A DNA stretch of 27,569 nt. Source: Gnetum montanum. Lineage: Eukaryota > Streptophyta > Gnetopsida > Gnetales > Gnetaceae. Numbering within the stretch: the stretch's first letter is position 1; each line of letters starts with the position of its first letter. The notes beneath the pieces are model-generated. The model had not been told where the DNA came from. It searched no databases and worked only from the letters and a program-made list of their open reading frames with translations. The stretch spans positions 460,649-488,217 of the forward strand of contig MNCI01005871.1 of NCBI GenBank assembly GCA_015680685.1. Reading direction: 5' to 3'. Made by a program: the position numbers and the translations under genes. Shown piece after piece: positions 20,040-27,569 of the stretch.

Positions 20040-20510
20040 GAACTGTATAGTCCATTTCTTCAAATTAATAAGAACTTTAAACGAATCGGTGATTGGGCAT
20101 TTCTTAAACTAAGGAAGGACTCAAGAATTGAAAAGGGTGTGACTTCAAGGGAACATGATGCATTTGTGTTGGCCATTCTCTTAGGTGCTTGGATGTTTTT
20201 CTTCTTGATTTTTCTTACCATTTTGATGTTACCCCATTATCGGGAAGATAAGCTAATAAAAATAACAAAGTCTTCAGATGGTGTGGTTCTCACACATAAA
20301 CATAAAAAATAAACGGTGGGAATTCAAAGCACACCCCTTTGACAAAATAAATATTTGGGCTACAAGCACTAGTTATGGAACTAAAATAAACATGTTCCCT
20401 CTAACTAAGGCCCTTCTCGCTTCCTATCTTCTCATCTTTTGTTTCGTCAGAATGGTGGTGGCTCTTTGGAGAAGGCATACTTGTTACTTCAAGTGGATGG
20501 ATTAGCCAAA
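20040..20510 (+). pseudogene. Possible plant-mobile-domain (PMD)-like host fragment
   Basis: Two overlapping open frames (20022-20312, 96 residues; 20278-20505, 75 residues) lie in element 2 where pol or an envelope-like gene might be. The first contains T-S-R-E-H-D-A-F-V-L-A-I-L-L (residues about 41-54), like the E-H-x-A-F-L helix of plant mobile domain proteins. The second contains Y-G-T-K-I-N-M-F-P-L-T-K-A-L-L-A-S, like the G-T-x-L-A-L-A-P-x-L-A-S segment that follows in that family. A third frame then gives a G-G-G-S-L box. If right, this is a frameshifted piece of a PMD gene captured by the retroelement. A hydrophobic stretch (residues about 52-70 of the first frame) could instead be a membrane segment of an envelope-like product. 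Confidence 0.35.
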
Positions 20511-21601
20511 TGTATTAATGAAAAGTCATTGGATGTGGTTTGTTTGAGGCCGAACTTGGAATGGGATCTACCAAGTCACATTAATCATTAAATACACAAG
20601 GGGCTGTACACCACCTTGTTCTTAAGACTCCATTCCATCTTCTTCTATCCATCATTCTCTCTCCATTGTTCACCTCATTGTCGGTTGTATCAGTAGTCTA
20701 TATTTTGGTTGACGCATTGTTTTCTTTTTGGTAAATTCTTGTGGTTAAGACTTTAACTCTTGCTTCAACTAACATTCCTAGAGCCTATGGACTCTTTGAA
20801 TGTGGGTTTGTCAGGGCATTAAGGGCATGAGCCTGCTTTGAGGAGGACCCACTGGCATTCCTATTTGGTGCACCAGTTAAATTCTTTCCCTTAAACATTT
20901 GTGTAATCAACTTTATTTGTTCATTTCCATCTTGACATCCATTTCATCGACGTTATAGTTGTCTCTTTTTCTCCATATTTCTTGTTCTTTTTCTTTCTCC
21001 ATTCTATCGCTATCGGAGGTTCGCTCTTAGTCATGGGGGTCTTGACAAAATTTTTTTGATTTTCTCCTAACCCCCTACACCTTCGGTAGTCACCATTATT
21101 ATATCTTTGGAATCTGTGATTAGCCATACCACAACCTAGCCAATGGACCCTTTATCGAAGCAAGGTATCAACTACATTGTGATTTATTTACCCTTGCTAA
21201 TATAAAGACTATGTTGTGTGTGTAGATGGAAATCATAAAACAATGGATTGGATCTGGAGGGAACACTTGGAATGGATTGGTGCTGAAGAAACTATGCAAG
21301 GAATGTGATAGGATGATGCACTTATGGATGGACAACAAAAGGCACAATCTTGGCGTTGGCAGTAGCAAAAATTCTTTCTCTCTCTCTCTCTCTCTTTCTC
21401 AGCTACCAAATAAGGCTTGATGTCAAATGTATAAGGTGTTCACTCTTGTTGTCATGAATACCAATTTTGTCATGCTCTATAATGATGATCTGTTCACATG
21501 TTGTCCCATTCACCATTAGTTCTATTCAAGTTAATAATCCCACACCTTCTCAATATTTTGTAAGGAACTCGAGGACGAGCTTTTATTCAGTCATGGGGGT
21601 A
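20511..21601 (+). other. 3' non-coding region of element 2, with polypurine-like tract
   Basis: No gene is supported. CATGGGGG occurs at 19622, 21033 and 21592, each time after (A/T)GT. The third copy ends directly before the 3' LTR stub (GGGGGTA then TGATGG) and is the likely polypurine tract for plus-strand priming. A (CT)n tract lies at about 21376-21400. Short open frames here have no recognisable domains. Confidence 0.55.
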
Positions 21602-21632
21602 TGATGGGACACGACATCGCATGGACCACGAT
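21602..21632 (+). repeat. Truncated 3' LTR stub of element 2
   Basis: 31 bases starting TGATGGGACACG align with 15358-15388 of the 5' LTR at 24 positions; the seven mismatches are all transitions. Similarity stops abruptly near 21632 and unrelated AT-rich DNA follows, so the remaining about 780 bases of the LTR were deleted or replaced. Confidence 0.75.
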
Positions 21633-22404
21633 CTTCTTGCTTAAATACTATGAAAAATATAGCAAAATTTAACTTTCATTTTTTCTTAATTTCTTTCATT
21701 CTATATTCATATCTTATCAGCCAGTTCAAACATTTTAGATTGAGAAAGGAAAACTGAAACTTTCAAAAAAAATTTTGAATAATAATGATGGTGTTCCTAA
21801 AATAAGTAATCATTTCATGAATTTCTAGTATTAATGTTAACATGATTACAAATAATTCAAAAGAAATTTTTGTGTTCAATATTGTTCTTAAAATGAATAT
21901 TGTCATAGATTCATCTATAATACAAACTCTCTTTCTGATACAATTTCATAACGTTATACTACACTTGTAATTTCTTATATTATAAATATTTACTTAATAT
22001 TTCAACATGATTGCATCTAAATTTTTCCATTTAAGTTGTAAAAATATATATTTTAATGAAAAAATAAGAGCTTTAATAATGGTGGAAACTACTCATCTTA
22101 TTTTAAGTTGATTACCTTAATAAGATGGTTTTGAATCTTCCCTTTACCTACATTAATGGTTAGCCCATCATAGGTAAGATAAAGGAAACAAGATGATGAA
22201 TGTTTTAACCTCTATTTTAAATTCTAGTAAAGTGTATTTTTGATTTTCAAGATCAAAATTTAAAATGATTTTAATTACTAGTGATAGGTTACTCAAGTGA
22301 TTAACTCATTGTTTTATTTTGATGTATCATTATATAAATATATGAAACTAAAATTGAAGCAAAAGATTTTATTATGTCATAGACAAAAAATGATCATGTT
22401 ACTA
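21633..22404. other. AT-rich non-coding stretch
   Basis: No coding signal and no tandem structure. The block 21640-22080 is especially AT-rich. The phrase GGTTACTCAAGTGATTAACTC at 22287-22307 resembles the A-box region of tRNA-derived elements but lacks a matching B box. Confidence 0.5.
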
Positions 22405-22475
22405 TATGAGCTATAAGCCTACTAGTGGTATCCTTGATTCGGAAGCTCCAAGTTACAGGTTTGATTCTAATTTGT
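22405..22475 (+). repeat. Possible tRNA-derived SINE head
   Basis: An A-box-like word AAGCCTACTAGTGG (22415-22428) and a B-box-like word GGTTTGATTCT (22458-22468) lie about 30 bases apart, the spacing of an internal RNA polymerase III promoter. Plant SINEs keep this layout. It is not a tRNA gene: no acceptor or anticodon stem can be drawn. The 3' end of a SINE was not recognised. Confidence 0.3.
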
Positions 22476-23058
22476 AATGCTAAATTATAAAGTTCTAAAT
22501 TGACTATATGTGCTGGGAGTAAAAATTGTTAAAATAAGGTTAAGTTCCATTACCCTCCTAATGTATCATATTGACTATAGACCTTAACATGTACCTATAG
22601 TCAAATTATTTCCAATTCTAACACCCTTCCAAAAAAAAACACATTTTAATTGTTTTCTTTCTTGTATTTTTTTTTTTTACATGTTATCTTTTGTAACCAT
22701 TGGTATTCAAATATTTGTCCCCAATTTGAATGGATTGATGATGAATCCATGTTGAAGAAATTGGGCTTATTTTCTAAATGATAAATTTCATGCTCACAAT
22801 TTTAGTAACTAAAATCCATTACATCACCTCATAATTTTCTCTAACCAAAAGGGTTTAACCATACACTAGACTTCTTTTCTTCTCCATGTGACTTTAGATA
22901 CTTTTACAATTTTTCCATGTTTAAAAAACTTATTTATTATTATTTATTTATTTTTCCAAGAGGCCAACTTGTCTCATAGGATAGGGGGGGAGGGGGGAGT
23001 GCATTTGTTGCTCTCCACATCACGCGACATGTAAGATCCCATGAAATGGGGAAAAACA
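22476..23058. other. AT-rich stretch with G-rich tract
   Basis: No gene is supported. A run of A at 22631-22639, a run of T at about 22668-22678, and a G-rich tract at 22984-22999 (GGGGGGGGAGGGGGGA) are the only notable features. Confidence 0.5.
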
Positions 23059-23059
23059 T

Positions 23060-23148
23060 GAACTGAAGAGCCACACCTTTTCGTATTCCTGTTGCACACA
23101 ATGTGAACCAAAGAGTCATAGCTTTTCATATTCCGACTACACACATAC
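23060..23148 (+). repeat. Two ~44-bp diverged tandem units
   Basis: GAACTGAAGAGCCACACC...TTCGTATTCCTGTTGCACACA is followed immediately by GAACCAAAGAGTCATAGC...TTCATATTCCGACTACACACA. The words CAAAGAGTCA and CGTATTCC are shared with the 114-bp repeats at 25196-25450, so these are likely scattered members of one repeat family. Confidence 0.6.
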
Positions 23149-24584
23149 AAAGGCCAAACGCAACCAAATGCAGAATGAGAATGGAAACTGAAATGAGAAA
23201 TCCATTTCCATTCTGTCTCTATCTCTATCTGTAACTACTACTACAAGCCACCTAGCTCAACTGAACTAGCTTTGATGACACCAGCTTCAAAGCTCTACCA
23301 AAGCACTGGAAAGGCACCTACGATGGTGGCCCATGCTTCAGCTACAATAACAAGCTCATCGGCATGCACTTCTTCAACCAAGGTAGCAATAAGGCAATAC
23401 GCCAGTTGCCCCTTGCTATATCCTTGCTTAACACCGAGGGCCACGACATGCACACATCATCGACAATCATAATACAATTTTTGTTATAATAGCTAAAAGA
23501 TCCCTTCATTTAGGTTTCTTTTCTTTGGATAAAATTTATATATAAATCAGGCCAATATGTTTCTTGAGTAGCTTTGGTTGAATGTATGTTTTAAGCATAA
23601 AATTTTGCAGGTAGGGGCAGGATGAGGAGTAGAGCTAGAGGAATTCGAGGAAAGAAAATAATGACTATAGTTGAAGCTGCAACTTGAGGGGAAGGGTCTT
23701 CTAAAGTTTTTGTGTCAAAAATAGCCTTTGGTTATTGGAATCTCTTTCTAAAAATAAACTTTCTGGTAGTCTTTTTATGTGTATTTTTGTTAATTTTTTA
23801 TAGTGAATTGTAATGTGTTGAACATTACATTTTGATGATTTTGTGCAATTTTCATAGTTTCACTTCAAGCTGAGCTCTTTTTTCATCAATACGTAGCATG
23901 CCTTCCTATACATTTGCATTCCCAATGCAAAAACATTCCAAAGATTGGTTCTATTCCCTTTTCAATGCTTTCTGAAGTGGCAAGGAATTTTGAAATTGTA
24001 ATTTTCTATTACTATCTTGAGTAATCTTCTTTTGCTACATCCTTTTTTAATGTAAAGGAACATTTGTAAGTTCATTTTCTCTTTATCTCATTGTATATTT
24101 TGTATAGGTTTTATCATTTCTATGGTTGTGCTTTGAAATTCACCAATTACCATGGAGTAGATGCATTCAGTTGTTATGATTGTAACTACTTTTTTGTTTG
24201 CAATATACATTTTAATAAAATGCAAAAGTGTTAGCATTTTTGCTAGCACATGAAAATTATTAGCTAATTTGAGATGTCGGCCTAACTTCGGTCATAATTT
24301 TAACAATTTTTCCTACTTATTGGGAGGACTTGAAGAGTTCAAATTTGATAATTTCTTCTTACCTTCTTCTATGCAATGAGGCATTTTCTTTATGTACATA
24401 TTTTTGATTGATGGAATCTAATGGATGATATGGTTGTTAACCTAGTAAATTTTAAAAATGAGAACTTATGCACCTCTGGCAGCCTAGACCCTAGGAAGAT
24501 CTTTGGCAAGATCATGTTGTGATGATCCTAGCTAATGCTAAGGAAAACGACAACGAGCTCTCTTCCAACGCACATGTTCTGCCA
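23149..24584. other. Unassigned stretch, no gene seen
   Basis: A 66-residue open frame (23272-23472, +) is Ser/Thr/Ala-rich with no domain and is probably chance. From 23500 on the sequence is T-rich with no recognisable family, repeat or RNA gene. It could be intronic or old intergenic DNA. Confidence 0.45.
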
Positions 24585-24780
24585 TAATCATAAATAACCA
24601 ATTATTTATAAATCTTCCCTAGTCAAAGAGTCACTGCAGGGGAGCCAATGATTATATTTATCTCGGTTATTCATAATCTTGGTTATATATAATGATATAT
24701 TTATAATCATAAACATAAATGATTATATATAATGATTATAAACATTTTATCATAAATAAAGTCGGTTATTTATAATCATT
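24585..24780. repeat. AT-rich foldback region (ATAATCAT / ATGATTAT words)
   Basis: ATAATCATAAATAACC at 24586-24601 is a near inverse of GGTTATTTATAATCAT at 24764-24779, and the interior is dense in TATAATGATTATA-type self-complementary words. The arrangement is that of an old AT-rich foldback or MITE-like insertion about 195 bases long. No clear target-site duplication was found, and simple-sequence drift could give the same picture. Confidence 0.4.
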
Positions 24781-25195
24781 TCGTTATATATATCTTATGG
24801 ATAATGCTAAATGAGATATAATCATTATGGGTTAGCATTATGAATGAATAAATAATATCTCTAAAATTATGGATTATGAGTAATATTTTATCATATCTTG
24901 GCTTTATTTATTATGAAATGTTTACCGTTCGAATGAATCTTAGAACCCATAATATCTTAGATTATAATTATGGATTATTGCTTTAATAATAATAATCTCA
25001 TAACATTTATTGGATTCCATAATAATTATGAATGAGGTGTTAGCATCATTCATATCTTGTCCATTGTAAAAATAATGGCAATATACAAAAGTCTGTGATA
25101 TAATAATAACATTATTTATGCATTTGTAACATGATTTTTTATATCTCCACGAATGAATATGCATTACAAATATATGTTGCAGTGCCAATTTAGTC
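24781..25195. other. AT-rich stretch, no gene seen
   Basis: It continues the ATTATGG / ATAATAAT word usage of the foldback region, with no coding signal on either strand; the 98-residue open frame on - at 24940-25236 is Tyr/Ile/Asn-rich and looks like low-complexity translation. Confidence 0.45.
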
Positions 25196-25450
25196 TGATC
25201 TCTTCGTATTCCCTCACCCACATGCGCCACATGCATGGGAGCTAAAGAATCAATGCAAGGGAGTTGAATCTCTACTCGATTAATACCCCCTAACCCCTGA
25301 GCTTCTCATTCATCTCTTTGTATTCCCTCACATGCACCCACCACATGCAAAGGAGCCAAAGAGTCACTACAGGGGAGCCGCATCTATATTCAATTAACGC
25401 CCCTCGACCCTTGGGCTCCATATTCATTTCTTCGTATTCCATCATGTGTA
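25196..25450 (+). repeat. 114-bp tandem repeat, two full copies plus part of a third
   Basis: TCTTCGTATTCC (25201), TCTTTGTATTCC (25315) and TCTTCGTATTCC (25429) give spacings of exactly 114 bases. Units share CCACATGCA, GGAGC(T/C)AAAGA(A/G)TCA, GGGAG(T/C)(T/C)G and a CCCCTAACCCC / CCCCTCGACCC block. A lone related piece, CAAAGAGTCACTGCAGGGGAG, lies at 24627-24647, before the AT-rich region, which suggests that region was inserted into, or flanked by, the family. Confidence 0.85.
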
Positions 25451-25918
25451 GGGCCCAATGTGGGTAATAATGAATATTTATTATTATAAATGGTGGATAA
25501 TATTGAATATTTATTATTATTATTATAAATGATGACAATTATGGTTATAGTGATAGTTACGATCATGGCAACGGTTAAGGTGATGACGGTTACAGTGTGA
25601 TGAAGTATTTAAAGATATTGAACTTAGGCATCATGTTACAAGATTAAGAGGTGCAATATTGGAATTCATGCATTTTTAGAAACATGGATTCTGCTGCTAT
25701 TAGTCCCAATAGAGAAGGTGAAGAACACTTCAAGATCAGCAACAACAATCATCTACAACAACAAGTAGTGTAACAACTATCTATTGCAACAAGTAATGCA
25801 ATGTCTGCTTATATGTGAAGGTGCAAGGGTAATGCTTATAGTTGACCTTTGACTTGAAGCAGGATTAGTGAATGGTGGATTTGGCATGATTCACAGTATT
25901 ATGTATCCTTAAGGTAGG
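25451..25918. other. Unassigned stretch with (ATT)n and alternating GTTA/GATGA words
   Basis: Holds AT-rich trinucleotide tracts (TATTATTATTATTAT near 25513) and a run of short words such as GGTTATAG, GTTACGATC, ACGGTTAAGG and GACGGTTACAG (25542-25594). No gene is supported; it could be 5' decay of the helicase relic that follows. Confidence 0.4.
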
Positions 25919-26283
25919 CATTACCATTATGCATTATTGTTGATTTTGGCTCCTACATCGAATGTGCCTTTGATAATGGTAATCCTCATAATGTGCCAAT
26001 TGTACATGTGGTCCAAGGAGCATCTCATCAGTCACCATTATGGTTGGCATGGGCCATGACTAGTCATAAATCTTAAGGAATGACACTAGATAAGGCTACT
26101 ATTCACATTGGTTCAAGAGAAGTTATGGGTCTAACATTTGTTGCATTATCTAGAGTCAAAACCATTGATTCTTTAAAGATCCATCCTCCTTTTCATGTGC
26201 AAAGATATAGAAAGCTTTCAAATGCTAAACATCTCCAAAGTAGAATTGCACAAGAATTTTGTTTTGCTCAATTGAAGAATTAG
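25919..26283 (+). pseudogene. PIF1-like helicase, C-terminal fragment (possible Helitron relic)
   Basis: PIF1-family helicases unwind DNA; in plants many copies are the helicase part of Helitron transposons. One frame reads L-P-L-C-I-I-V-D-F-G-S-Y, V-P-I, then S-P-L-W-L-A-W-A-M-T-S-H-K-S, a TAA stop at 26074 exactly where the Gln of the H-K-S-Q-G motif should be, G-M-T-L-D-K-A, and G-L-T-F-V-A-L-S-R-V-K (the late helicase motif with the conserved Arg), ending at 26283 in N-stop. The Walker motifs and everything N-terminal are missing. About 120 residues remain of a protein normally many hundreds long. Helitron Rep domain and terminal hairpin were not found, so a free-standing PIF1 pseudogene is also possible. 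Confidence 0.82.
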
Positions 26284-27314
26284 GCATATTGAGTTCACAC
26301 TTATTATAGTATTTTGTCTTTTGCTCAATCCTATTATACAGCTCTGTAATATTTGTTGCAATAATTGTGCAATGTATTCCTTCATCAACATATACGAAAT
26401 ATATAAACTTTTATTTTAACCAATTTATGTTTACCAGTATATATTATTTGGAATGCAAATAGTGATGATAACTTAAAAATAAAAAATAATTAAATTCTAC
26501 TCATAGCCTGCAAAACCACTACACAAGAGAACTTACGGTTCTAACGTTTGTTACATTATCTAGAGTCAAGACCATTGATTCTTTAAAGATTCATCCTTCT
26601 TTCCATGTGCAAAGATATAGAAAAATTTCAAATGCTAAACATCTCCAAGGAGAATTGCACAGGAAGTTCGTTTTGCTCAATTGGAGGATTAGATGCCTTT
26701 TGCTCAATCCTATTATGCAACCCTATAATGTTTGTTGCAATAATTTTGCAATGTATTCCTTCATCAACATATACAAAATATATAAAATTTTATTTTAACC
26801 AATTTATGTTTACCAATATATATTATTTGGAATGCAAATAGTAATTATAACTTAAAAAATAAAAAAATAATTAAATTCTACTCATAGCTTGGAAAACCGC
26901 TACACAAGAGAACTTACGGGTCTAATGTTTGTTGCATTATCTGAAGTTAAGACCATTTATTCTTTAAAGATTCATCTTCCTTTCTATGTGCAAAGATACA
27001 AAAAGATTTTAAATGCGAAAGATCTCCAAAGTAGAATTGCATAGGAAGTTCATTTTGCTCAATTCGAGGATTAGGCATATTAAGTTCACACTTATCATTG
27101 TATTTTGTCTTTTGCTCAATCCTATTATATAGCTCTATAATGTTTGTTGCAATAATTGTGCAATGTATTCCTTCATCAACATATATGAAATATATAAACT
27201 TTTATTTTAACCAATTTATATTTACCAATATATATTATTTGGAATGCAAATAGTGATGATAACTTAAAAAATAAAAAAATACTTAAATTCTACTCATAGC
27301 CCTCGAAACCACTC
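26114..27314 (+). repeat. Tandem triplication of the helicase 3' end and its flank (410/381 bp)
   Basis: CAAGAGAA(G/C)TTA(T/C)GG(G/T)TCTAAC starts copies at 26114, 26524 and 26905. Each unit holds the last ~170 bases of the helicase frame (from the G-L-T-F-V-A-L-S-R region), then about 240 bases of AT-rich 3' flank ending in CTACTCATAGCC/T. Copy 2 lacks about 29 bases that copies 1 and 3 have after the stop codon, which explains 381 against 410. Copies 2 and 3 carry extra substitutions and a frameshift. The array begins in the middle of coding sequence, so it arose by duplication of a segment of this locus, not by insertion of separate elements. Confidence 0.93.
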
Positions 27315-27480
27315 CACTAGCCTATATACATATATATTGGCTGAGATGATTTAAAAAAATGATGTTAACCAAGCCCGACTACTGGATGAGGTAGCAAGAT
27401 AACTAAAAATGGAATCACTCATCCCTCCTCTATTTCTCTACCACTTACCCAATTTAGTTTTACCCTCTCAGTCAAGTTTC
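27315..27480. other. Spacer before the terminal hairpin
   Basis: Short AT-rich piece (TATATACATATATATTGG at about 27322-27341), followed by a C/T-rich stretch. No gene or repeat was recognised. Confidence 0.4.
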
Positions 27481-27569
27481 CTCTTTCTTTATTTGTTCAT
27501 GGTGTTTTTGAGCATTATTTATGCAAGAGATTTATTTCTCAAAAACACCATGAACAAACAAAGAAAGAG
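27481..27569. repeat. Inverted repeat with 32-bp arms at the window edge
   Basis: 27481-27512 (starting CTCTTTCTTT, ending TTTTTGAG) and 27538-27569 (starting CTCAAAAACA, ending AAGAAAGAG) are reverse complements at 31 of 32 positions, with a 25-base spacer. The right arm ends on the last base given, so the palindrome may extend further. It could be a transposon terminus, a small-RNA-type hairpin, or a sequencing or assembly fold-back at a contig end. Confidence 0.93.

Larger units (their letters stand above)
15358..21632 (+). mobile_element. Non-autonomous gag-protease LTR retrotransposon (TR-GAG-like, Athila/Tat branch)
   Basis: Parts in order: 5' LTR (15358-16170), primer-binding site (16172-16190), gag with zinc knuckle (16317-18248), retropepsin (18825-19316), a (TG)n tract, a possible captured host fragment (about 20040-20510), a polypurine-like tract (about 21590-21600) and a 31-base stub of the 3' LTR (21602-21632). 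The protease family and tRNA-Asp-type primer site point to the Athila/Tat branch of Ty3/gypsy. Reverse transcriptase, RNase H and integrase are absent: only about 250 bases lie between the protease end and the G-rich motif at 19625. Such an element would have depended on polymerase from relatives. The 3' end is truncated. Confidence 0.82.

Noticed and set aside
22287-22307. Second SINE head
   Set aside because: A-box-like wording only; no B box at the right distance.

Overview
The window looks like repeat-rich nuclear DNA from a seed plant. The reasons are Ty3/gypsy gag and protease relics with plant-type primer-binding sites, a plant-style leucine-rich-repeat receptor relic, an endogenous pararetrovirus (Caulimoviridae-like) fragment, a PIF1-type helicase relic, an AT-rich background and many microsatellites. 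No intact protein-coding gene is visible. Every recognisable coding stretch is broken by stops or frameshifts or is only a fragment. The species cannot be told from the sequence.

Layout. 1-4070: a decayed Tat/Ogre-like Ty3/gypsy gag and retropepsin on the + strand, with no reverse transcriptase, RNase H or integrase behind them. 4325-8350: in their place is a pile-up of unrelated tandem repeats (about 31-33 bp, 71 bp and about 91-131 bp units), an LTR-like promoter (G-box palindrome plus TATA box) and a 17-base G run. 8775-10080 (- strand): a caulimovirid-type fragment with an initiator-tRNA-Met primer-binding site followed in one frame by a movement-protein-like region. Immediately 5' of it on the same strand (10180-10890) is another retrotransposon gag relic. 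11884-12406: four nearly identical 130-bp tandem units. 12840-14750 (- strand): LRR receptor pseudogene pieces separated by AT-rich DNA.

15358-21632 (+ strand): the best-preserved element. It has an 813-bp 5' LTR with TGATGA...TCATCA ends, a decayed tRNA-Asp primer-binding site, gag with a zinc knuckle, and a retropepsin. All of this lies in one frame of about 1000 codons that holds 16 premature stops but no frameshift. RT/RNase H/integrase are absent; a possible plant-mobile-domain (PMD)-like host fragment and a (TG)n tract occupy the space before a polypurine-like tract and a stub of 3' LTR. It is best read as a gag-protease-only, non-autonomous LTR element of TR-GAG type.

21640-25900 is AT-rich DNA with short tandem repeats, a possible tRNA-derived SINE and an AT foldback. 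25919-27314 holds the C-terminal end of a PIF1-like helicase whose 3' end plus downstream flank has been triplicated in tandem (410 and 381 bp spacing). The last 89 bases form a hairpin with 32-bp arms (31/32 matching) that runs exactly to the window edge.

The pieces do not form a working pathway. The theme is mobile-element turnover: two separate gag-protease elements that both lack polymerase genes, both carrying other DNA where pol should be.
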